DNA of 10,400 nucleotides from Verrucomicrobiales bacterium (GCA_002696885.1 NZSO01000025.1:1-10400); one strand, 5' to 3'. Positions 1-7,241 are shown, counted from the stretch's first letter. Numbers and translations are program-made. Notes: generated from the sequence alone by a model not told the origin.

Positions 1-18
1 ATTCCCTCAGGATAGAAT

Positions 19-52
19 GTGACATATTCGTTTCATTCTATTCTTTTTTATT
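19..52 (+). promoter_or_regulatory. Putative Pho box and -10 element of the porin gene
   Basis: Two 7-bp repeats, GTGACAT (19-25) and GTTTCAT (30-36), are separated by 4 bp, giving the 11-bp period of PhoB sites. Against the E. coli consensus repeat CTGTCAT each half matches at 5 of 7 positions. A TTTATT hexamer (47-52) starts 10 bp after the second repeat, where the -10 of a PhoB-activated promoter normally lies. The phoBR promoter in this window has the same hexamer at the same distance. Transcription would start near 59, leaving a leader of about 60 nt. The site is inferred from pattern and context; a phosphate-type porin downstream supports it. Confidence 0.5.
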
Positions 53-122
53 CAAAAAAAATCTGTTTTATTTCAAAACATTAGTTAAAAAATCTTACAT
101 TAAACCGCAATTAAACTATATT

Positions 123-1250
123 ATGAAACCCATTAGAAAAAAATCCCTTATCGGCCTTTGTATTTTTATAGGCTCATTAACAAACATTTTCGCAGGAGAA
201 TCTAAGATCACAGATCCTGCAGATTCATTCCTAGATTTATGGAACATTCCTCAACTCTATTCCAACAAGGATTCAGATTTAATTAACGACCTAAAACTTG
301 TCGGACGTTATCAGTGGCAATACGGAGATGTCGATTTTGATAATGGTGATTTTAGTGATTCCGAAACAAGACGCTTTAGGCTAGGAACAGAGGCAAAGAT
401 TCTTGGAGGTGATTGGAAGGTTAAAGGTGAAATAAACGTTGATGATGACTTTTCTCCATTCTACAAAAGTTTGGAAGAAGCGTACATCAAGTATCAAGGT
501 TCAGATTTGTTCAATGTGACAATAGGTAGACAAAAGCCAGCATGGTCATACGAGTGGTCAACTTCATCACGAAAAATATTAACTTTTGAAAGATCTCTTC
601 TTACAAACCAACTTGCTCCTAAAAAAACCACAGGAATTAATTTAAGTGGATCAATTGACAACTGGAGCTATTCACTAGGAGTATATAATGGAGATATTGA
701 TGAAGAATTTGGGGATTTTGATGAAGCTGGTGAGTTCGTCATCGCTAGCCTAGGATACGACTATTCTGATTCCTCTAGTTTTGATAAAGCCGCATGGCGT
801 TTTGACATCCTTCACAACAATGATGAGAACAACAATGCCGCTAAAGCCTATGAGAACTCTTTCTCACTAAACCATTCTCTTAGCATTAACAAATTAGCTC
901 TAAACACTGACCTTATCCATGCAAGTGGTTATAGCGATGATGCTTATGGACTAATTCTATTACCAACCTATGAACTGAGCGATAAGCTCCAGCTAGTTGG
1001 AAGATACACTTATGCCAATGGAGACAATGACGGCCTTAGAGCACAAAAAAGATACGAAAGAAAAGTACCACTTTCTGATGGTGGATATGGCGATAATTAT
1101 CAATCATTTTACCTAGGACTCAATTACTACTTGAATGATCACAAACTTAAATTCATGACAGGCATTGAGTATTCTGACATGGACGGCGGTGCTGATGGTG
1201 GTGACTATGATGGAGTGACCATTTTCTCTGGATTTAGACTTTATTTCTAA
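123..1250 (+). CDS. OprP/OprO-type porin, probably phosphate-selective
   Basis: This is an outer-membrane beta-barrel porin of 375 residues. A basic N-terminus (KPIRKK) and hydrophobic stretch form a signal peptide, with likely cleavage after IFA near residue 24. The mature chain has alternating amphipathic strands rich in Tyr, Asp and Gly. It ends in FRLYF, the terminal Phe expected of a Bam-assembled barrel. Segments such as TRRFRLGTEAKILGGDW (about 82-98), LEEAYIKY (117-124) and IGRQKP followed by FERSL resemble the Porin_O_P family (OprP/OprO). That family contains phosphate- and polyphosphate-selective channels as well as less specific ones. Selectivity for phosphate is inferred from the adjacent phoBR pair and the upstream Pho-box-like site. 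No Shine-Dalgarno sequence precedes the ATG. The signal peptide begins right at this start, so the start is credible. Confidence 0.85.
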   Translation: MKPIRKKSLIGLCIFIGSLTNIFAGESKITDPADSFLDLWNIPQLYSNKDSDLINDLKLVGRYQWQYGDVDFDNGDFSDSETRRFRLGTEAKILGGDWKVKGEINVDDDFSPFYKSLEEAYIKYQGSDLFNVTIGRQKPAWSYEWSTSSRKILTFERSLLTNQLAPKKTTGINLSGSIDNWSYSLGVYNGDIDEEFGDFDEAGEFVIASLGYDYSDSSSFDKAAWRFDILHNNDENNNAAKAYENSFSLNHSLSINKLALNTDLIHASGYSDDAYGLILLPTYELSDKLQLVGRYTYANGDNDGLRAQKRYERKVPLSDGGYGDNYQSFYLGLNYYLNDHKLKFMTGIEYSDMDGGADGGDYDGVTIFSGFRLYF

Positions 1251-1272
1251 TCGATAAAATTCATATACTTAT

Positions 1273-1308
1273 AAAAACCCGATTCTTTTGAGAATCGGGT
1301 TTTTTTTT
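1273..1308 (+). terminator. Rho-independent terminator after the porin
   Basis: A perfect 14-bp stem (1273-1286 paired with 1291-1304) closes a TTTG loop. Its G+C core is CCCG/CGGG, and an uninterrupted T run occupies 1300-1308. It lies 22 bp after the porin stop codon. It separates the porin transcript from phoBR, so each unit needs its own promoter. Confidence 0.93.
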
Positions 1309-1420
1309 CAACCAAATATGAAATTCCATCATCAATCCATACTTACCAGCAACATATCATAATTATAAAATTGTATTTACTGAGATTGGTTTATGTAGAA
1401 AATAGACGTGTTAACTCAAC

Positions 1421-1454
1421 TTGTCACAATCTCGTCACTATTGATTATTTTATT
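1421..1454 (+). promoter_or_regulatory. Pho box and -10 element of phoBR
   Basis: The repeats TTGTCAC (1421-1427) and TCGTCAC (1432-1438) have a 4-bp spacer, AATC, giving an 11-bp period. This is the architecture of PhoB/OmpR-family sites, and TTGTCAC is close to the PhoB repeat consensus CTGTCA(T/C). TTTATT (1449-1454) starts 10 bp after the second repeat and is the likely -10; an alternative is TATTAG at 1451-1456. There is no separate -35, as expected when the activator replaces it. It predicts autoregulation of the phoB-like gene, whose leader would be only about 23 nt. The stretch 1311-1420 between the terminator and this site shows no other signal. Confidence 0.65.
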
Positions 1455-1483
1455 AGGTAATTGGTTTTAAACTAAAAATAATA

Positions 1484-2167
1484 ATGCAGACGATATTGAT
1501 AGCAGAAGATGAAAAAGACATTAGACAGTTAGTTAGTTTCAATCTCGAAAGAGAATCTTTTTCTACCATTTCCTCTGGTGATGGCAAAACCGCACTCAGT
1601 TTAGCCAGGTCCAATATTCCAGATCTAATTATTCTAGATCTAATGCTTCCAGTAATGGATGGATTCGAAGTGTTTAAAGAGTTAAGACTCGATAGTAGAA
1701 CCAAAGATATTCCTGTAATCATGTTAACTGCAAAGGCACAACTTGATGATATAATTGCAGGCCTTGAAATGGGAGCTGATGACTATTTAACAAAGCCCTT
1801 TAGCCCTAAGGAGTTAATGCTAAGAGTTAAAGCCTTATTAAAAAGGGTGAAAACATCAACTGGCAGCACAATAATTGAATCCTCTCAAATTAGATTAGAT
1901 AAAAACACACTTCACTGCTTTATTAGAGAAGAAAAGATAGATCTGACACCAACTGAGTTTAAACTTCTATTGATCCTCATTGAAAGAGAAGGTGTTCCTC
2001 AAAACAGAAATGATCTGCTTAGAGAGGTATGGGGCTACAGAGAGACTGCGAACTCAAGAACTTTAGACACCCATGTGAAAAGGTTAAGAGAAAAATTAGG
2101 TGAATTATCACGTTGTATTGAAACCGTTCGAGGTGTTGGTTATCAGTACAGAAATATCATATCGTGA
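1484..2167 (+). CDS. phoB: PhoB-type response regulator (OmpR/PhoB family)
   Basis: This is a DNA-binding response regulator of 227 residues, the usual PhoB length. The receiver domain (about 1-120) has the acidic pocket EDE (8-10), phospho-acceptor Asp52 in LIILDLMLP, Thr82 in MLTAK and Lys104 in LTKPF. The C-terminal winged-helix domain (about 130-223) contains LTPTEFKLL, the recognition-helix region SRTLDTHVKRLREKLG (191-206) and the wing ending VRGVGYQY. On phosphorylation by the kinase encoded downstream it should bind paired 7-bp repeats. Such repeats lie upstream of this gene and of the porin. Its stop overlaps the GTG start of the kinase by 4 bp (GTGA), so the two are translationally coupled. 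Without the Pho box and porin context it could only be called an OmpR-family regulator. No clear ribosome-binding site precedes the ATG. Confidence 0.88.
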   Translation: MQTILIAEDEKDIRQLVSFNLERESFSTISSGDGKTALSLARSNIPDLIILDLMLPVMDGFEVFKELRLDSRTKDIPVIMLTAKAQLDDIIAGLEMGADDYLTKPFSPKELMLRVKALLKRVKTSTGSTIIESSQIRLDKNTLHCFIREEKIDLTPTEFKLLLILIEREGVPQNRNDLLREVWGYRETANSRTLDTHVKRLREKLGELSRCIETVRGVGYQYRNIIS

Positions 2168-3480
2168 CGTTTTTTTTTATCTTATTAATCATAGCTCTGT
2201 TAGTCTTTCTAGTTGTACAGAACCTCAACAACAAACATCGATTAAGAAAACTCGTTAATGCACTCAAAAACAATGATCGAACTCTATTAACCAAAGGTTC
2301 TGATTTGTCGGCAGGATCAATCTTAAACGATTTAGAAAATCAGATCATTGAACAAATTTTTGAAGCTGAAACCCTTGAAAAAAGAGTTGTCCGAAGAGAA
2401 GATCTAATATCAGCGGTTGTTGATGGATTAGTTGATGCTGTCATAGTATTTGATAAGAATTTCAACATTAGATTTACTAATCCTAGTGCCTGTAAACTAT
2501 TTGGCTGGTCATCACCCCCCCTAGAGTTAAATGCTAAAGAGCAACTCAGTAATGATCAACTTGTTAAACTTATTGAAAACTCATTTGATAATTCTCAATC
2601 TAAAACCATTGAAATTCAGCATCAACCTCCCGGGTCACTCGACTCTATACCTAGAATTCTTGAAGTTGAACTTGCGCCGTTGACTCTTAACGAGAAAAGA
2701 TCTGTAAACAGGGCTAGGCTTGTGCTCAGAGATGTCACCGATGCTAGAAACCTAGAGCTAGTGCGAAAAGACTTTGTTGCAAATGCTTCACATGAACTTC
2801 GAACTCCACTGACTATCATTAATGGATACCTTGAGAATCTCATTGAGGATAAATTAGAGGACAGGGAAAATTCTATAAACTTTCTCAATGTGATGCAGAA
2901 ACATGGTAGTCGCCTTGCACGAATCATAGAGGACATGCTCACTATTTCAAAACTTGAGTCTTATTCAGACACAATTCAAATTCAGCCTTTTAATTTAAAA
3001 TCATGCACTGAGGAGGTTATAGCGAGACTTAAACCTTTGATTGACATAAAAGAGGCTCAACTAAAACTCTCGTTTCCGGAAGACAGCACTATTAATGGAG
3101 ACGTTTTTTATTGGGGGCAAATTCTATTTAACCTTATCGAAAATGCACTAAAGGAAAACGAGGAAAAGGGTATCGAAATCACAATATCTTTAGCCCTTGA
3201 AAACAATCATTACATTATAACAGTTTCAGACAATGGGGTTGGCATACCAACAAATTCTATCGAGTTTATTTTCAAAAGATTTTACAGAGTGGATCAAAGT
3301 CGAGGAGCAGAAAAAAAAGGTACTGGCCTAGGCCTTTCGATTGTAAAACGAGCCGTAGAAGCTCACTCTGGAAATATAACGGTGTCCAGTACTCCAGGTA
3401 TTATAACTTCATTTAAAATTCAATTACCTAAAGACCAAGATAGTTATAATAAAAACGAGGAAAGAAATAGTCAGAACTGA
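2164..3480 (+). CDS. phoR: PhoR-type sensor histidine kinase
   Basis: This is a membrane sensor kinase of 438 residues that starts at a GTG overlapping the phoB stop. One hydrophobic segment (about 2-19) is followed by a cytoplasmic linker. A PAS-like domain comes next (about 80-195, including the stretch DAVIVFDKNFNIRFTNPSAC). The HisKA domain has phospho-acceptor His210 in NASHELRTPL. The HATPase domain shows the N box (NLIENALKEN, 323-332), G1 (DNGVGI, 356-361), F box (FKRFYRVD) and G2 (GTGLGLSIV, 386-394). All catalytic motifs are intact. There is no extracytoplasmic sensor domain, as in PhoR kinases that sense phosphate through the Pst transporter and PhoU; those genes are not in the window. 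Phosphate sensing is inferred from the partner regulator and the adjacent porin. The hydrophilic last 18 residues lie opposite the 3' end of the small ORF on the other strand. Confidence 0.87.
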   Translation: MTFFFILLIIALLVFLVVQNLNNKHRLRKLVNALKNNDRTLLTKGSDLSAGSILNDLENQIIEQIFEAETLEKRVVRREDLISAVVDGLVDAVIVFDKNFNIRFTNPSACKLFGWSSPPLELNAKEQLSNDQLVKLIENSFDNSQSKTIEIQHQPPGSLDSIPRILEVELAPLTLNEKRSVNRARLVLRDVTDARNLELVRKDFVANASHELRTPLTIINGYLENLIEDKLEDRENSINFLNVMQKHGSRLARIIEDMLTISKLESYSDTIQIQPFNLKSCTEEVIARLKPLIDIKEAQLKLSFPEDSTINGDVFYWGQILFNLIENALKENEEKGIEITISLALENNHYIITVSDNGVGIPTNSIEFIFKRFYRVDQSRGAEKKGTGLGLSIVKRAVEAHSGNITVSSTPGIITSFKIQLPKDQDSYNKNEERNSQN

Positions 3481-3795
3481 CCCTGCTTTATATTTTTTCA
3501 TCAGAAAAGAGGAAAACTCTCGGAATTTTCTGCGCCGCATCCAGGAACGCTTATCTTTCATATACGCTCCATGCCACTCATGTTTCATTTGTGGAACCAT
3601 TTCAACCTCTATTGAGTCAGTAACACAGGCATTTAGCTTCACTGAGGGTTCAGGTTCGCAAAAAGGACAATTCACTGATGCAGAATCACCCTTACTCAAT
3701 GATAAGATACCACCACAGATTGAACATTTTATCTGGGTTCTCTTTGAAGATATGAGATCCGATAAAGTTGATTCTCGATTGCTAATAAATGCCAC
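3424..3795 (-). CDS. Small zinc-ribbon protein with possible C-terminal membrane anchor
   Basis: This is a 123-residue ORF of unknown function. It has two CxxC pairs, CSIC (24-27) and CPFC (43-46), 15 residues apart, which is a typical treble-clef or zinc-ribbon spacing. A basic, Trp/Met-rich middle (MKHEWHGAYMKDKRSWMRRRKF) and a hydrophobic C-terminus (about 104-121) follow. The start is GTG; an in-frame TAA lies five codons upstream, so no longer form exists. The sequence AAGGTGG overlaps the start, so no useful ribosome-binding site is visible. It follows the RNase D gene on the same strand after a 90-bp AT-rich gap. That gap holds only a weak promoter-like pair (TTGAAA at 3848-3843, 16-bp spacer, TTAAAT at 3826-3821). 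Its last 57 bp are antisense to phoR. The ribbon supports a real gene, but the anchor may be a by-product of the overlap. Confidence 0.55.
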   Translation of the reverse strand: MAFISNRESTLSDLISSKRTQIKCSICGGILSLSKGDSASVNCPFCEPEPSVKLNACVTDSIEVEMVPQMKHEWHGAYMKDKRSWMRRRKFREFSSFLMKKYKAGSVLTISFLVFIITILVFR

Positions 3796-3885
3796 CTTAA
3801 AATAGTTAACTTATCTTAACATTTAAAATGGACGAATTAATATTTCAATTAAAGAATGAGTAAAATATGGTTAAAAATTGTTAAT

Positions 3886-4986
3886 TTAAAACTTCTCAAG
3901 ACATGGAGAAAGCAGATCCTGCTGCCAATTTAGAAGATACTCGCCAAATTTCGTAGGATCATGAGATATACCCTCCATAATTCCTCTTGAAGCTATTAAA
4001 GTGGGATCAATTCCTAAATCTATACTTAACTTATCTCTAAAGGCCTTCAACTTGTTAAATCGACTATCAAAATCAGGATTTTTCTTCTTACGCTTACGTT
4101 TTTCTATTTTAGGATAATCTCCTTCATCCATCTGATGGACTTTATCAATTGCCGCATCAAACCTTTTGACTGGCCCTGAGGGGAATCTATCAGGCAATTT
4201 TACATCTTTCCCATCTTCCAAGTGATGAGCCATTTTAAGCAATTCTTGATTGCCAATTATTTTGAATGTTGGTTTATCTCTTTTAGCCGCCTCATTATCT
4301 CTCCAAAACCATAGCTGACGTAAAAAAGCCATACCTTGTCGTTCTAATTTTCCCCATCCAGAAATTCGCCATATCAATTCAGGATCCTTATCTTTGATCT
4401 GTGACGCAACGGATTTAGTATGTGCACAGCTCTCTACAAACCAGCTCCAACGGCTTAAATCTTTTAATCTTCCACTTAAATTCTCAGCGATTTCCAATAA
4501 ATATCTTACATCGTTGATTGCATATTTTAACATCTTATCCGATAAAGGTCGCATACCCCAATTGGCTTTTTGCGACGATTTTGGTAATAGAACTCCAAAA
4601 TGATCCTCAACAAGGTTCACAAGTCCAAATTTTCTGACTCCCAACAACCTCGATGCTGTTTGAGTATCGTAAATAATACTCGGAACCTTTCCAAAACTCC
4701 TGCTGAACATTCGAATATCAAAATCAGAACCATGCAGCCATACTGTAACAGTATCCAAATAACCAATTAGTGGTGAAAGATCCTTGATGCTTAGAGGATC
4801 AATTATGGCAAGTGTATCACTTGTGGCGAATTGAATTAAACATAACTTCTCCTCATAGCAATGTAAGCTATCAGCTTCAGTATCTATCGCACAATCCTGA
4901 TAATTATTACTGCGAATAAAATCAATGAATTCTAAAAGCTTAATATCATTATCAATATAATGGTATTCTTGTTTATCTTCTTTCAT
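3886..4986 (-). CDS. rnd: Ribonuclease D-like 3'-5' exoribonuclease
   Basis: This is a DEDDy-family exonuclease of 366 residues, close to E. coli RNase D (about 375). RNase D trims the 3' ends of tRNA precursors and other small RNAs in the cytoplasm. All three exonuclease motifs are present: Exo I with Asp35 and Glu37 (AIDTEAD), Exo II with Asp90 (LHGSDFDIRMF) and Exo III with Tyr155 and Asp159 (YAINDVRYL). An HRDC domain follows (about 203-285, with LERQGMAFLRQLWFWRD). A second HRDC-like helical region lies at about 308-360 (LKAFRDKLSIDLGIDP). The linker between them holds a Lys/Arg cluster, KIEKRKRKKK (293-302), probably an RNA contact. It starts 45 bp after the rho stop on the same strand, so it is probably cotranscribed with rho. 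No Shine-Dalgarno sequence is visible. Confidence 0.88.
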   Translation of the reverse strand: MKEDKQEYHYIDNDIKLLEFIDFIRSNNYQDCAIDTEADSLHCYEEKLCLIQFATSDTLAIIDPLSIKDLSPLIGYLDTVTVWLHGSDFDIRMFSRSFGKVPSIIYDTQTASRLLGVRKFGLVNLVEDHFGVLLPKSSQKANWGMRPLSDKMLKYAINDVRYLLEIAENLSGRLKDLSRWSWFVESCAHTKSVASQIKDKDPELIWRISGWGKLERQGMAFLRQLWFWRDNEAAKRDKPTFKIIGNQELLKMAHHLEDGKDVKLPDRFPSGPVKRFDAAIDKVHQMDEGDYPKIEKRKRKKKNPDFDSRFNKLKAFRDKLSIDLGIDPTLIASRGIMEGISHDPTKFGEYLLNWQQDLLSPCLEKF

Positions 4987-5031
4987 TGAAATTGGTTCAC
5001 TTGGCGAACTTCAAATTATAAAAAGAATTTG

Positions 5032-6660
5032 TTATCTCAGGCCAGTTAATAACAACTCTGCGTTTGATGAGGAATTTTGAATGTGATCAATAAGCACTTC
5101 CATTGCTTCACCGCCTGGTCGTTGAGCTAATTGTCTACGAAGCATTCCGATTCTCTTGAATTCATCCGGATGGTATAATAAGTCGTCTTTTCTAGTGCCA
5201 GATTTTGGCAAATTAATTGCTGGATATATTCTTCTCTCCAGAAGCTCTCTATCCAACTGTATTTCCATATTTCCACTTCCTTTGAACTCCTCAAAGATGA
5301 CTTCATCAGCTCTACTTCCAGTATCAATTAATGCAGTTGCCAACATTGTCAGACTCCCCCCCTCTTCAGCATTTCTAGCAATACTAAAGATTTTTCTAGC
5401 CTTAGGTAAAGCTCTTGTGTCTAAACCTCCGGATCCTGTTCTCCCTTTACCTTTACCCCTTCGCTTGCCTCTTCCTCTTCCTCCTCCTGATGAAATTAGT
5501 CCATTATAACCCCTTGCCAATCGGGTAAGACTATCCATCAAGATAACTGCATCTTTACCCATCTCAGTAACCCTTTTAGCTCGCTCCGCAACTAACTCGG
5601 CTACAGAGACGTGACGCTCTGGGTTTTCATCAAAAGTTGAGCTGTATACTTGAGCGCCAGGGACACTCTCTTCAAAATCGGTCACTTCCTCAGGACGCTC
5701 ATCCAAAAGTAAAATTAATAACTCTACTTCAGGATGGTTAGAGACAATTGATTTGGCGATTTCCTTCAAAAGAATTGTCTTACCTCCCCTTGGTGGAGCG
5801 ACTATGACTCCACGCTGTCCCTTGCCTAGAGGTGCAATTAAATCAACAACTCTAGGGCTCACCGAAAGCCCATCTTTTGGTTCTAATATAATCCTATCTC
5901 TGGGAGAAATAGCAGTTAGGTCCTCAAAGATTTTTGGTGTACTCCACTCGGAAGCCGGAATTTTTTCAATTTCAAGAACCTCCGCCGTAGAAATAAATCG
6001 TTCTCTGTCTTTCGGCGCTCTAGCTATGACTTTGATGAAATGTCCCTGTCGTAAATCGTATTGCTTTATGAAATTTGATCCAATATAAACATCATCAGAA
6101 TGTCTGGCAAAACTGTATTTAGGTACCCTTATAAAGCCGTATCCATCCTTGGCTTTTTCTAAGAACCCTTGAGCAATTATATTAGTTCCTCGTTTACCCC
6201 AATGCGATAAAACGTCAAAAACAATATCATGTTTAGATTTAGTACCTCCAACTCTAAGGCCTAATGAAGTTCCAATTTCATAGAGTTCAGCCATAGATTT
6301 TTCCTGAAATTCCAATAGATCAACTTCATCAGGAGGAGGTGGGCCAGGATCAGGTTCAGCGTTTGAGATATCATCCTGAGTATTGATTTCATTATTTTTT
6401 TCATCAATCCCCTCAACCGGAGCATCTTCTAATTCTTCTTTGGCAATTTCCTTTTTAGTCGATTTTTTCTTAACGACTTTCTTTGCAACCTTTTTAGTTA
6501 CTTTCTTTTTAGTCGTTTTTTTCTTAACGACCTTCTTTGCAACTTTTTTAGTTACTTTCTTTTTAGTCGTTTTTTTCTTAACAACTTTCTTTTTTGAAGC
6601 CTTATTGGAGTTAGCTAGTTCTTTATCATCCTCGGATTCTAAATCTTTGTCTTTAGCCAT
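5032..6660 (-). CDS. rho: Transcription termination factor Rho with extended N-terminus
   Basis: This is the hexameric RNA-dependent ATPase that ends transcription, 542 residues against about 419 in E. coli. Residues 1-113 are an added charged tail: Lys-rich repeats (24-73), then an acidic and Pro-rich segment (78-113). The Rho N-terminal helical domain (about 114-155) and the OB-fold RNA-binding domain (about 160-235, with DGYGFIRV and DDVYIG) follow. The ATPase core has Walker A APPRGGKT (288-295), Walker B LLILLLDERPEE with Asp320, DSLTRLARGYN (376-386), EEGGSLTMLATALIDTGSR and EEFKGSGNMEI. The loop after YN, matching the E. coli Q-loop, carries an Arg/Gly/Lys insertion (about 392-408). 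The ATG lies inside the coaE 3' end (22-bp overlap) with no Shine-Dalgarno, suggesting translational coupling. Core residues are intact, so activity is expected. Confidence 0.95.
   Translation of the reverse strand: MAKDKDLESEDDKELANSNKASKKKVVKKKTTKKKVTKKVAKKVVKKKTTKKKVTKKVAKKVVKKKSTKKEIAKEELEDAPVEGIDEKNNEINTQDDISNAEPDPGPPPPDEVDLLEFQEKSMAELYEIGTSLGLRVGGTKSKHDIVFDVLSHWGKRGTNIIAQGFLEKAKDGYGFIRVPKYSFARHSDDVYIGSNFIKQYDLRQGHFIKVIARAPKDRERFISTAEVLEIEKIPASEWSTPKIFEDLTAISPRDRIILEPKDGLSVSPRVVDLIAPLGKGQRGVIVAPPRGGKTILLKEIAKSIVSNHPEVELLILLLDERPEEVTDFEESVPGAQVYSSTFDENPERHVSVAELVAERAKRVTEMGKDAVILMDSLTRLARGYNGLISSGGGRGRGKRRGKGKGRTGSGGLDTRALPKARKIFSIARNAEEGGSLTMLATALIDTGSRADEVIFEEFKGSGNMEIQLDRELLERRIYPAINLPKSGTRKDDLLYHPDEFKRIGMLRRQLAQRPGGEAMEVLIDHIQNSSSNAELLLTGLR
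6442..6591 (-). repeat. 54-bp tandem repeat encoding the Lys-rich tail of Rho
   Basis: Two complete 54-bp units (6538-6591 and 6484-6537) differ at 3 positions by my alignment. A third, diverged and incomplete unit follows (6442-6483). Each unit encodes 18 residues, KKVVKKKTTKKKVTKKVA in Rho residues 24-41 and 42-59. The third starts KKVVKKKSTKK and then drifts. Because a unit is a multiple of three, copy-number change keeps the reading frame. The near identity of units 1 and 2 suggests recent duplication or ongoing homogenisation. The sequence resembles Lys/Ala/Thr/Val-rich histone H1-like tails. Confidence 0.9.
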
Positions 6661-7241
6661 GATGTAAAAAATTCAATTTGTTTGTTTAACTGCTTATGAT
6701 TTCCTGAATTCCATATCATAAAATCACATAGCTTTATTTTTTCGTTAATATTCATCTGACTATCAATAATTTTACTAGCCATGGATGAGTCAATTGTAGG
6801 TCGTTCAATTAATCTTTCATATTGTGTATTCCTATCTGTAGCTACAACAATTGTGTAGTCACATTTATAATCTGATTTGCTTTCGTACAATAGAGGGATT
6901 TCTGCGAATAATATTCTATCGTTTAGAACATATTGAGAATCACAAATAAACTTATCGTACTCAGTTCTCACTTCAGGATGCAAAATGCTTTCGAGTTTGG
7001 CACGTTGATTAACGCTATCAAAAACCTGTTCCCTGATAAACTTTCGGTTAATTAAACCAGATTCATCAATTGATTCATCTCCGAATACTTTCTGAATCTT
7101 CCTGCATATATTATCCCTTGTCAACAATTCACTAACTACAGCATCTGCATCAAACACTTCAGAATTTGGGATCAACTCTAATAATTTCTTATTCACCTCT
7201 GACTTTCCCATTGCCACCCCGCCTGTTACTGCGAAAATCAT
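6639..7241 (-). CDS. coaE: Dephospho-CoA kinase
   Basis: This enzyme phosphorylates the 3'-hydroxyl of the dephospho-CoA ribose with ATP, the last step of coenzyme A synthesis, in the cytoplasm. Its 200 residues are the normal family length. The P-loop is GGVAMGKS (7-14), with Met where the family usually has Ser or a small residue. Next come DADAVVSELL (31-40), the substrate-side HPEV (88-91), EIPLLYES (114-121), the lid-region segment YERLIER (141-147) and the closing SQMNINEKIKLCDFMIWNSG (161-180), all typical of CoaE. AGGA lies 3 bp before the ATG, the only Shine-Dalgarno-like sequence found at a start in this window. A weak promoter (TTTACA at 7278-7273, 15-bp spacer, TATTAT at 7257-7252) would leave an extremely short leader. 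The 3' end overlaps rho by 22 bp, so coaE leads the coaE-rho-rnd operon. Confidence 0.93.
   Translation of the reverse strand: MIFAVTGGVAMGKSEVNKKLLELIPNSEVFDADAVVSELLTRDNICRKIQKVFGDESIDESGLINRKFIREQVFDSVNQRAKLESILHPEVRTEYDKFICDSQYVLNDRILFAEIPLLYESKSDYKCDYTIVVATDRNTQYERLIERPTIDSSMASKIIDSQMNINEKIKLCDFMIWNSGNHKQLNKQIEFFTSWLKTKI

Noticed and set aside
3502..3532. Inverted repeat CAGAAAA...TTTTCTG just after phoR, a possible terminator between the convergent genes
   Set aside because: The outer stem is only 7 bp and A/T-rich, the interior pairs poorly, and neither strand has a T run directly after it. It also lies within the zinc-ribbon ORF.
4991..5005. Inverted repeat GTTC...GAAC between rho and rnd
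   Set aside because: A 4-bp stem with a 7-nt loop and no T tract is expected by chance and is not a terminator or a riboswitch.
6383..6667. Long plus-strand ORF antisense to the start of rho, resembling a Phe/Leu-rich membrane protein
   Set aside because: It is the reverse complement of Lys codons (AAA/AAG gives TTT/CTT) in the Rho tail. The apparent repeats come from the 54-bp units, and rho is certain.
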